Part shown: piece after piece, positions 9,093 through 18,786 of the stretch
How the letters are laid out: each line of letters opens with the position of its first letter
Numbering within the stretch: the first letter of the stretch is position 1
Source: Trichomonas vaginalis G3
Lineage: Eukaryota; Parabasalia; Trichomonadida; Trichomonadidae
Length of the DNA: 64,000 bases
Reading direction: 5' to 3'
Assembly (NCBI RefSeq): GCF_026262505.1
Contig: NC_067207.1
Coordinates: forward strand, 20,800,082 to 20,864,081
Translations under genes and position numbers: made by a program
Notes under the pieces: generated by a model
Databases searched by the model: none
What the model was told of the DNA's origin: nothing
The model's input: the letters and a program-made list of their open reading frames with translations, nothing else

Positions 9093-11376
9093 TTAAGGAT
9101 ACCCTTACGTGTCAGATTTTTTGCGCATACGAAGAAGTCATGCTAGACATGAGCTATAAACCTGAAATTTTAGCAACATATTTAAAACTTTTTAAACTAC
9201 AATACACTTTAATATTCAAGAACAAAAATATTCTTTTTAGAAATTACATAATTATTTTATGTGAAATCTATATAAAAACATATTTTGCGAGCGTAACTTT
9301 TTTCTTTATAAGCACCTTATATGACTGATAAACTGTGAAGGCACATAATTGTTAATTCATAGAGTTGATATGTTTCCAAAATTGAGAGGAAATTTGAAAA
9401 TTGAATACCCTTTCAATTCAATTTTCAAAAGATATCAGCTCCTTCAATAATTGAAGGACGATTTTGATCATTTGCTCTTAAAACAAGTATGCCATGGAGA
9501 AAAAAGTTACGCTCGCAAATCTGAAATATAACTATCATATAAAAAAATTAAATTTCTAACTTTTTACTCTATAGATATTATTGGCCATTTGTGTAATGCA
9601 TAAAAGTTTATGTCATATGCATACATTTGGAAGTATGGGAGACGAGGGAAATTACTTCTATGAGGGACTAGGATTTTTAAAAATTTCTCTATCGGACTCA
9701 CCATTCAATTTCTCGAAAATTAAAAAAAATCAATAATAGTTAAAATGTATTATGCATAACAAATTTTAATGTTACACGGTATTTTTTGAACTTCATGACA
9801 TGAATTTTCTTTATATTATTTTTTTTTTTTGGATTTTCTATGATTTATACGATAGGCTGGAACAACATTGTAAGTGCAATGATATCATTTATAGAGAAAT
9901 CTAAAACTTCAGCATTCAGAACTCGCAACCACAAAAATATTCATTTGCTAAGTAAGTAAAGTTGATTAAGTTCGACACTTAGCTTTTATACGTAAAACCA
10001 AGTGTGTATTGTTATTTCTTGTTAAATTATTGAGAAAAAAATAAATTGTAAGAGAAACGATACTGATTATTGAAATAATATTGAGGGTAGCTGCAGATTT
10101 CTTCATTAACATGCCGGAAATTTGTTAATCTTGGTTTTCTATCATAAAATCTGTCGAAGAATCTAAAAACGGAGATATGAAATAGAGATCATGTAAATCT
10201 AGAGTATCCTGTCAGAAAAATAGACTAAGCATGTAACCCTTTTTTGGTCATAAACACTTTTTACCACTTAGTCATACAGATGATCATTAAATTTAAACGA
10301 GCACTTTTTGTCAGAATTTATTCTTTTACAAAGACAGAAGATTTTAGTATTATTTAATATTAGTGCTGTAGCAAAATTCAAAAAAACGGTGAAAATTCAG
10401 TGAATTTGTGAATTCACATTTTTTTCGACATTTTTCTTGATATATCCATGCACATTAAGAACACAGCTTTGATACGCTTAAAAAAGCATATTTCATATGA
10501 AATTGTTAAAGAAATAAACAATTTATATAAAAATTGCACTTATGGGCAGTTTAGATATATAATTTATATATAACATATATACAAATCCATAGACAAAGTG
10601 CAATAACTACAATGTTGTAGAAAATTACAGCAGAAATACTGACTTTTTGAAGGATAATAAGAATTCTTCTAAATGTTGTATTTTTATAATTTGATTGATT
10701 TTTTTTACTATTTCATTAATCTTTTATGAATAATAATTATTTTTAATATATGTGCTATTAAAATTTCAAATTTTGACTAATATATCTAAGTTATCTGAAC
10801 GAAACATTTAGAAAATATCATACTTACATTGAAATAGCAAGTAGAGCATATTAATAGCAAGTTTCTTGGCTTTATATCTATCATCTATTGTTGTTTGATC
10901 AAACAAAATTCACTCTATTATATGGTGTCAATTAATTAAAACAATTTTAATAGTTATTTATTTAGTGCGAATAAGTGCAAACTCATAAATGAATAACTTA
11001 ATAGTAGAAATGAATTATCTGATATAAATCTCACATTTTGTCCATCAGAAATACTTTAATTGCATACGCATAACTATTAGTAATACGTCTGGAGTGTCAA
11101 TTAATAACAATCCCACAACAAGTAAAATTCAGATTTTTATTAAACTTATTTTTTCCTAAAAGTTTTCTCAAATTACTATATATACATATGTGGATAAAAT
11201 AATAGTAATATTGTAAAAAATTAGATAATTTTTTTTTATTTGAGAACCTCTCAAAAGTTCATTCAATTTATCAATTGTTTCAGTTTGATGTATATTCATT
11301 TCTGGAGCCTAAAACTTTAGCAATCATGACAATATCATATTCTCTTTCTAACTACGCAATGTAAGGGTATCCTTAA
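9093..11376. repeat. Candidate non-autonomous element with 16-bp terminal inverted repeats
   Basis: TTAAGGATACCCTTAC at 9093-9108 recurs perfectly inverted at 11361-11376. The 2.28-kb interior has no open frame of note. Flanking bases do not show a clear target duplication, so this may be a decayed DNA element or an old non-autonomous copy. Confidence 0.35.
9284..9519. repeat. Small MITE-like hairpin element with 22-bp perfect inverted ends
   Basis: TTTGCGAGCGTAACTTTTTT at the left end (9284-9305 for the full 22 bases) is repeated perfectly inverted at 9498-9519, giving a 236-bp unit. The inner part is AT-rich and itself partly self-complementary around 9395-9435. Size and layout fit a MITE; no transposase source in the window shares its ends. 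Confidence 0.45.
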
Positions 11377-11469
11377 AGAAGAATAAAAAAAGTTGATTAA
11401 GATTGATAAAAATATTGAATTGTATGACAATGGAAAGAAGGAATAAATTGGTGTTGGTATGACGGTATC

Positions 11470-11690
11470 ATTTCGGGAGACATTGCCTCTGCATGTCTCC
11501 CAGAATGAGACAATCTTCTCCAATCAGAATGTGATTGCAAAACTTTGACCGACAAGAGTGTATTGTGCACTCTTGTCGGTCGCAGTGTCTCATTCTGGGA
11601 GACATTGCCTCTGCATGTCTCCCAGAATGGAACAATGTTCCGCATTCATAACTTGAACGCGGAAGTTTGACCGACAAGAGTGCATTATCC
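11470..11690. repeat. Hairpin family, left cluster
   Basis: Two 37-base palindromic units (11470-11506 and 11592-11628) share the stem GGGAGACAT/ATGTCTCCC around a loop with TGCCTCTGC. They are interleaved with a second motif, GACCGACAAGAGTG, in both orientations. The same family recurs at 12810-12846 in the mirror copy and, diverged, at 53883-53919. The unit looks structured at the nucleic-acid level; the short frames crossing it do not look like protein. Confidence 0.6.
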
Positions 11691-12894
11691 AATCTTTTTT
11701 GTCATATACCTCAACCCACAAAGACAAAACCTTACATAAAATAGGTAAACTTTGTTTTTCACTTAATAATGTTTATTTTTAATTTTTTGTTCTTTATATA
11801 ACTTTTTCTTCTACTAAACTATTTTACAGACTCTACTGAGCTATCCTCACATATATACCTGTGACAATAACACATATATACTCCCTTCATATTCTGATCT
11901 CATGACATATTACAGCACAAACTATAATTATACAACATACCTCATAAAGTCTGATTTTACCCCTATCTAAGCGTTCAAAACCTATTTTCCCCGCGTAATC
12001 TGATTCTTCTGGCTCTGCTGATTCGATTTCTGCTGTCAGATCGTGAAAATATGCATCACACAATGAGATAAACACAAAATACACAACTTAATATTTTCCT
12101 TAAAATTGTCAATTCCTCGATCTTGACATATTTATTATTTCCTCAGTTTTCCCTCACAAATATATTTAATTTTCTGAATAAGACGTTTCATAAAATGAAT
12201 ATCTTAAAAACCAAAATACAAAATTAATGTTGGGTAATGACTAGATATAGTATGCACTTTTGAATTCATACATTTTTTGAAAAAATTGTATTTTCAAAAA
12301 AAGATGTTGTTTCAGTAGAACTTGAAGAGAAATTTTAAGGAAAATATTAAGTTGTGTATTTTGTGTTTATCTCATTGTGTGATGCATATTTTCACGATCT
12401 GACAGCAGAAATCGAATCAGCAGAGCCAGAAGAATCAGATTACGCGGGGAAAATAGGTTTTGAACGCTTAGATAGGGGTAAAATCAGACTTTATGAGGTA
12501 TGTTGTATAATTATAGTTTGTGCTGTAATATGTCATGAGATCAGAATATGAAGGGAGTATATATGTGTTATTGTCACAGGTATATATGTGAGGATAGCTC
12601 AGTAGAGTCTGTAAAATAGTTTAGTAGAAGAAAAAGTTATATAAAGAACAAAAAATTAAAAATAAACATTATTAAGTGAAAAACAAAGTTTACCTATTTT
12701 ATGTAAGGTTTTGTCTTTGTGGGTTGAGGTATATGACAAAAAAGATTGGATAATGCACTCTTGTCGGTCAAACTTCCGCGTTCAAGTTATGAATGCGGAA
12801 CATTGTTCCATTCTGGGAGACATGCAGAGGCAATGTCTCCCAGAATGAGACACTGCGACCGACAAGAGTGCACAATACACTCTTGTCGGTCAAA
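11544..12894. repeat. 564-bp apparently perfect inverted repeat with 223-bp spacer
   Basis: Left arm 11544-12107 and right arm 12331-12894 are mirror copies. The coordinate sums match exactly at both ends (24438), so there is no net indel, and I saw no mismatch on reading. A 65-codon frame is therefore present twice (11887-12084 minus, 12354-12551 plus). Spacer 12108-12330 is unique AT-rich DNA. The structure could extrude a cruciform or, if transcribed, give long double-stranded RNA. A recent inverted duplication, gene conversion between arms, or an assembly fold-back are all possible. Confidence 0.85.
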
Positions 12895-12944
12895 CTTCCG
12901 CGTTCAAGTTATGAATGCGGAACAGTGTCTCATTCGAGGAGCCC

Positions 12945-13330
12945 TCGAAAAGAACCTCACATCGACTCTCTCTTTCCGGCATCTTTACCGCATAGAAAAC
13001 TGCTCGTTCGCAACTTTGTGTGCAATCTAAGAGATGATTGCGGTAAAGATGCCGGGAAGATTGATGCTGCAGCCCCAGGCCGCACTCAGATTTCATCCCG
13101 CTACACAATTGTTCATCCAACAACTGTCATAGAGGTTGAAATTTTCGACCAGAAGTGAAACATATCATTTTTAAGACTGCGGCGCGCAAGCAAGTTTGAA
13201 CCTTTCAAGGGTGATCAGTCCTTTACTCATTTCAAGACCTCTTGTTGCCTGATAAAACGATACTTCCTTCCTTGTGGGCCATTGAAAACCGCTCAAACCG
13301 TCACAACATGCTTCCTAAATTTTATTTGCG
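12945..13330. other. GC-richer patch with a 17-bp stem
   Basis: This stretch is clearly richer in G and C than its surroundings. It contains CCGGCATCTTTACCGCA at 12974 and its inverted copy near 13038, a 17-bp stem with a loop of about 48 bases. A plus frame ending at 13158 crosses it (GRTQISSRYTIVHPTTVIEV) and may be a fragment of a lost gene, but I recognise no family. It adjoins the right arm of the long inverted repeat and may have arrived with it. Confidence 0.4.
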
Positions 13331-14838
13331 GAGTAATTATCATGCATATTTTATCGGATAATAATATAAAAGCTAAATTTCATATTATTTTTTAAAGATA
13401 TGCATTTTCTGTCTAAATTTATTTTTTCTGTTTCCAATTCACGGAATAATATTCATACAAGCATATACATAGCTAATATATATCATTTTAATAATAATAA
13501 AACCAAAATGATGTATTCTTCATATAGTTATTTAAAATTCGTTAACTAGAATTGTATTCAGAACGAGGCAAAGTTAGGAGATACATAAAAACCAATAACT
13601 TGATAAGTGATACCTTTTTTCCTGATATATCTATATGTGTTAATGTCAAACACGATTTGGAAAAATTAATTCTTTAAATCGGCTTAAGAATAAGACCAAC
13701 ATCAAAAGCATGGCTAATAAATTAATAAATCAATGTTTAATTACCGATTCATGCATTTTTTTCAAAATTTCAAATTTCAAGTTTTTGTTTCTCCAAAATA
13801 TTAATTGTTTCCACTAGATTAACAAATAAACAATAAATTGGATTAATGTAATGCCCAATCATTCATTTTAAATTTTAGATTTAAAACAATATTTTTCTCC
13901 ATATTATTATAACCTGAATCGCTATGGTATAAGAAATATATTTTCAATATTGAAATTGAAAAATTCTAAAATTTTTGAAATTCAATTTGAGTGTGATGAT
14001 CGATAACATATATTTTTTAATTAAAATCTTGTGTCGCTATCATATAAATATACTATTTCTAAATTAAAAATAGAAAAAAAGTACTATTTAATGATGAAAT
14101 TGCAAATAATATCAATATATATATATTCATGCTGATATATTTTGGGAACAGATTGTCAATCACATAAATAGGATTGTGTTAGTTTGTCATGGATATAAAA
14201 CAAATTTTCGAGCTAATTGAGCGAATTTAAATCACAAACACTTATATTTTCTATTACAAGGTATATTTGTAATATACAACCAGTAAATAGCTTTCTCTAA
14301 CTTTTACCAGCTTAGATGATAGCAAATTAGATACGAATTTCATGACCCCTCACCAAATTCCACTAAAACATATACAAATAAAAGTACTAAGTGGGTATCA
14401 TCTAACCCTAGAATTATAGCTCCTAGGACTCATCCTAGATGGTAGTTCTGGAAAAACACCTGGTTTTTGGAGTTGCAAAAGTTAAAAATTGAGGGTATAA
14501 TGAATAAAAAAATTGTCTCATGTTTGACTATGCAATAATTACATTCATATCCTTTTTGAGACAATTAAGTTATTATCATCATATTTTAAGCAAAGATTTT
14601 ACAAAAAATTAAATAATTTTCCTCTTTTGAGTATTCATAAGGAACTTTAAGCAAAAATGTTCGTGTGCACTATAGTTACGCTGATATATTATTCACTGAA
14701 GCGTATTGAACTCTATTTTGATAAAAATTTCACATTTTATTGAATTAGTTATTTGTTAAATTTAAATTAAACTATATATCCGTAAAAAAAGAAACATTTT
14801 ATTATACTTTCAAACAAAATCGAAAGAATAAATATAAT

Positions 14839-16164
14839 TTACAAATTAATGAGAGTATTTTCAACATTTGAAGGATGTTCATCAGTTCTTGCAGCAACAA
14901 CTAATGGATCTGCAGGAATAATAGTGAGATTTCCGAGGAATAACGAAACAAACATGTTAATATGATACAAAACAAAACAAAGAACGAATCCAAGAATGTT
15001 GTTGAAGAAAACACTTCCCATTTTTGATAGAAAAACAAAAAGAGCTTGAATAGAAAACATTGCTGATATCAAAACGAGGAAAGGTTTCTGATTTGGTTTG
15101 TATTCACCGTATGCGAGGGATCCAAATATAAGACAGAAGTATACAAGCTCTAGAACCATTGATATGATCATTTGTGGGTTAAAATCAGTGTCATATCTGA
15201 TATATCTAATATGATCTTGATAATTAATGGTAGAATCGCATAATAAGCATCCTGCTGATAATAAAAGAATAGCCTTTCTAACAAATGATGGGGTATTACC
15301 ACAAAAAGCGGAAACAACGTAAATAGAATAATATCTCAACGCAAACAAGAAAATACTGCTAAAAATAATGATTGCTGTTACATTATCAAACGAAACTGAG
15401 AAGAGACTAAGTGGATTTGTCGCAAAAATCAAACAAACAAGGAAAATTATTTGAATTGGTGTTTGTTTTTGTGGTTTTCCACAGGCAGTAGATATTAAAT
15501 CGTCTAGGATAAGTATAATCGGGCAAGCAATTAAAACAAGCTGCAGAATTGACATAAATTTTGTGATTCCAATTACTCCGAGGAAAGCAATACTAACAGA
15601 TTTGATATGTCCAAGACTTATGGATGATTCCATTGTAATTTGAAGTTTGTCAATTTGTTGATTTTTGCCAGATTGAATGAAAAACTGCTCTGAAAGCTCT
15701 CTTCCGTATTTGAAATAGAGTGTTTCGTTAGTAGTTTTATATCTTATGTCGTTTGGCATGGTTTGCAACTGAGTGAAACTGATTGAAAAATTATTTTTCA
15801 TCGGGACTTGAACGGTTTCATTAACATTTGCTCTTTGAACTTGCATGTATATTGAATATGTATCAAACTTGGCTTCGAGATTAATGAAGTAAAATATACT
15901 TAACGATTCAACTTCTTTATTAGTATGAACTGCTGTAGAATGCTCCGAAAATTTGGTGTTAATGAATGGTATGAATATAATTAAGGCCATTACTACCAAT
16001 ATTAACAGGAATACGAAGTAATCAAAGAGAGATAAAAGTTGAACATCAAGAAATGATGATCCGAATGTAATTCTCTCGGATATATCGTGTTTCTTTTGGT
16101 CAATAACTACGAGCTCATCATCATTGTTCTCTGCGAACGAAGATGATCTCAATTCTTCATCCAT
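14839..16164 (-). CDS. Multi-pass membrane protein, Wntless/TMEM181-like (GOST-type) layout
   Basis: A 441-residue protein with a short acidic cytosolic N-terminus, a first membrane segment at about residues 47-68, a lumenal beta-rich domain of about 130 residues (70-200) with N-glycosylation sites, then a cluster of about seven hydrophobic segments to residue 415 and a short cytosolic tail. One N-terminal span plus a lumenal GOLD-like domain plus seven spans is the layout of Wntless, TMEM181 and related Golgi/endosome cargo receptors. I infer the family from topology; no diagnostic residue was identified. Such a protein would escort cargo between Golgi and plasma membrane. TTCAGAAA lies before the ATG on the minus strand. 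Confidence 0.65.
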   Translation of the reverse strand: MDEELRSSSFAENNDDELVVIDQKKHDISERITFGSSFLDVQLLSLFDYFVFLLILVVMALIIFIPFINTKFSEHSTAVHTNKEVESLSIFYFINLEAKFDTYSIYMQVQRANVNETVQVPMKNNFSISFTQLQTMPNDIRYKTTNETLYFKYGRELSEQFFIQSGKNQQIDKLQITMESSISLGHIKSVSIAFLGVIGITKFMSILQLVLIACPIILILDDLISTACGKPQKQTPIQIIFLVCLIFATNPLSLFSVSFDNVTAIIIFSSIFLFALRYYSIYVVSAFCGNTPSFVRKAILLLSAGCLLCDSTINYQDHIRYIRYDTDFNPQMIISMVLELVYFCLIFGSLAYGEYKPNQKPFLVLISAMFSIQALFVFLSKMGSVFFNNILGFVLCFVLYHINMFVSLFLGNLTIIPADPLVVAARTDEHPSNVENTLINL

Positions 16165-17046
16165 AACAATTTTTCTGAATATTTTTTTCTGTCACATTTT
16201 GTTTTATCTTTGATAAAAATTATTTGTTTTAGCGAATCTCAATTCCAGTAAATCATTACATGTACGGAATAACAGTTGTAACTGCAACAGCGAGTTTCCA
16301 CGCATTAATGTAATCACATAGTGATTCTAAACATGAAATTGATCAATTTCTGCAAAATTATTCAGATAATCAATTTTTCTCATTAACTCCATTTGATATT
16401 AGATGAAACACAGTTCATTCATAATCAAATCATCTCTAAATGATTGATAATTTTTTTCCCACATTAATTTTCATTTATTGAAGAGTAATTTACTGAAAAA
16501 CAAATTTGCAATACTCTATAGCCTCAAATTATTCTTAAAGCAAAGAATTCAATTCCAAATTTAAATATTTTTATTCCTTATTTCTACAATTAAAACAGTA
16601 ATTTGATATCGCATAAAACACACATAATATACAAGTTTCATTTTTAACTACTGACAAGAATGATGTTATATTTGTTATGCATTGATCTTCGATGACATTA
16701 ATTTTATCATTTTTATACAACGATTTTGCTAAAATACATTTAACAAACTTCAACATATTGCATATATAGCTGCAATTTCATGTTGATGTATAAAATGTTT
16801 TTTAGTAAACAATTGATATCGTATTAGCTTATCTATTTTTATTACCAATAAGTTTTATATCAAATACTATTCATACACGTGATGAAAACATCCAATAATT
16901 GAAATTTTATTTATCTGAATGTATTTATAAAGTTTCAGATATACATATGCCAGTTCCATGTGTATGAAAAAACGAATCAATAAATTGTAATCGAAAATCT
17001 TATTTTATTTCTATCAAATAATATAACCTAACATCACCGCAGATAT
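16165..17046. other. Intergenic, no gene seen
   Basis: An 880-base AT-rich spacer between two minus-strand genes; a 61-codon frame at 16571-16756 has no recognisable features. It should hold the promoter of the membrane protein at its left end. Confidence 0.5.
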
Positions 17047-17631
17047 TTAATAGACTGGTTGAGCATCTGGAGGGAACATGCCTGGGCTTGGTGGCATGTA
17101 GAGGCCAGCAACGCATGGAGAATACATTCCTGTGGCAGGTGGAGCCATGTATTCTGGAGCGCATGGTGGCATCATTGATGGGCCAGCTTGTGGGAACATT
17201 GTTGGCTGCTGGACAGCATGTGGCTGGGCAAGCAAACCTGGTTGCTCCAAATTCTCTGTAATGAGTGGTCTCTGCTGAACATTGACGTATAATGAGAGGG
17301 TTGCGAACTCATTGCCTTGGTTGCATGGTATATTGACCTTGTTGATGGCCTGACCATCACACTGGATCTCAGAAAGTGGAATACGGAGACGACCAATTGG
17401 CTCTGGAGTGACACCAACCATGCGGCTAAGGCTAACAATCAATGCCTCAGCTGTAAGTGGCATAGCGACTGAAAGATGTTGGTTGATTGGCATGTGCTTT
17501 GTTCCGTGAATTGGATTTGATTGAACAGGGATGCCTCCTTCGAATTGTACCTCGACAACAAGTCCGGAGCCGAATGTCATATCCTCGTTTTGGATATCAG
17601 CGCACACGAGTACAATACTGCTTGATTGCAT
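17047..17631 (-). CDS. C2-like domain protein with Pro/Met-rich tail
   Basis: A 194-residue protein. Residues 1-120 alternate strands and polar turns (VVEVQFEGG, ALIVSLSRMV, IGRLRIPLSEI, EFATLSLYVNV) in the manner of a C2 sandwich, but the usual calcium-binding aspartates are not evident, so any membrane or protein binding is probably calcium-independent. Residues 130-194 are a low-complexity tail rich in proline, methionine, glycine and tyrosine with repeated (M/Y)xPP units, resembling penta-EF or annexin-type tails. The gene has noticeably higher GC and less AT-biased codons than its neighbours, which suggests strong expression. A TCAACTTTTT motif occurs about 20 bases before the ATG. The C2 assignment is inference. 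Confidence 0.7.
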   Translation of the reverse strand: MQSSSIVLVCADIQNEDMTFGSGLVVEVQFEGGIPVQSNPIHGTKHMPINQHLSVAMPLTAEALIVSLSRMVGVTPEPIGRLRIPLSEIQCDGQAINKVNIPCNQGNEFATLSLYVNVQQRPLITENLEQPGLLAQPHAVQQPTMFPQAGPSMMPPCAPEYMAPPATGMYSPCVAGLYMPPSPGMFPPDAQPVY

Positions 17632-18786
17632 TTTGATTTTATAAAAAGTTGAATTTGACTGGTCAAATTCAAAATTGTTATTTTGTAGAAAAGTTATTTA
17701 AATCATGAATCTGGTGTTATGATCATAAAAAATACAATTTGTCACTTTTTATTTTATCTTTAAAAACTCATCTATACATATCATATAACAATATTCTGTT
17801 AAAAATTGTATTGAATAGTAATTCAATGAAAGACCATATTCCATTTAAAATTCAGAGTAAAATCAAGATTTGAATTAACAAAATTCGGCAAATTTTTCAA
17901 GCTATTTCTTTTAATTTGATTGCATATATGGTAATCTATAATCTTGAAACAATTTGATAAAATCAAATTTAGGCATAATCGAATCAAAAATTTTCGATAT
18001 CTATCATCTATCTATCATATTTTGAGACTAATACGAAATGGATAAATCTTCTCAAAAAGATAACTATTCAATTTTGTTTTTTTGTTTTATTTACACAACG
18101 TATGATTTTAAAATTTATTTACACATCATGCCTATTATCTCTAAATTTACAACTTAAATTCCAATTGTCTTGTGGATAAATCGATTGGTCAGGCTCGATT
18201 TTCGTTTCCTAAAAAATGACCATGGGCAGAAAGCGCCAGAATTACACGTTATTTAATCATTATATGCAAATTTTCTACAAAGGACATCTCAAAAACTTAC
18301 GATACGGGTTTTGAATTCAAATTAATTTTTTATCCATCCATGTTTCATGGGAGAAAATATCTTAAAATCAATAATATATCTAGAATTTTGAACCTATATG
18401 GTTTAATTTCTTTATTTGGCCGATTGAATTTTGGTGAGTAGCCTTTTATTTTATTTGCTTTATGAATTCAGAGGGATCCATATTTATGTTCTTTTTTCCA
18501 ATATGCCAATGTAAAATAATCAGTTTGTAGAAGGTCTATAAAATTTGATGTTTTCAAGTTTCCTCATTGTCAATCATATCGTTCAAATACAAAATATAAG
18601 CCTATTTATCCCACCAAGTTTTATGACTCAAATAAACAATTCTAAATTTTATATTTTTATTTTCCCAACCAAAATTAAAATATTCAACGAATTTCTGATT
18701 ATCAAAGAATAATATAGCAAGATGCCGCATTTGATAGGTATAATTTTATTTAGGGTCTGCTTACAATAATCGTAAGTAATTTTTTG
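17632..18786. other. Intergenic between divergent genes
   Basis: About 1.15 kb, AT-rich, holding the promoters of the minus-strand C2-like gene and the plus-strand Pmp-like gene. A TCACTTTTT motif occurs on the plus strand near 17743 but no plus gene follows it closely. No RNA gene or repeat recognised. Confidence 0.5.

Larger units (their letters stand above)
8624..14499. repeat. 29-bp inverted pair bounding the repeat zone
   Basis: Positions 8624-8652 and 14471-14499 are inverted copies of a 29-base sequence with one difference; it begins TATACCCTCAATTTTT. Just inside the left copy (8657) and near the right copy (14341) the motif CATGACCCC also recurs, in direct orientation. The 5.9-kb interval may be a decayed element or a composite of several insertions. 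No transposase is visible between the copies. Confidence 0.4.
8591..14838. other. Gene-poor repeat zone
   Basis: Over 6 kb without a convincing host gene. It contains a 29-bp inverted pair at 8624/14471, a 16-bp inverted pair at 9093/11361, a small hairpin element at 9284-9519, a hairpin-rich segment at 11470-11690, a long inverted repeat at 11544-12894 and a GC-richer patch at 12945-13330. From 13330 to 14338 I see only AT-rich DNA. Frames in the zone are short and mostly follow the repeats. Confidence 0.6.

Noticed and set aside
9140-9328. A 62-residue plus frame
   Set aside because: Low-complexity, AT-driven, and it overlaps the MITE-like hairpin end.
11887-12551. The duplicated 65-residue frame in the long inverted repeat as a gene pair
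   Set aside because: Short, no recognisable domain, no initiator, and its duplication follows from the inverted repeat.
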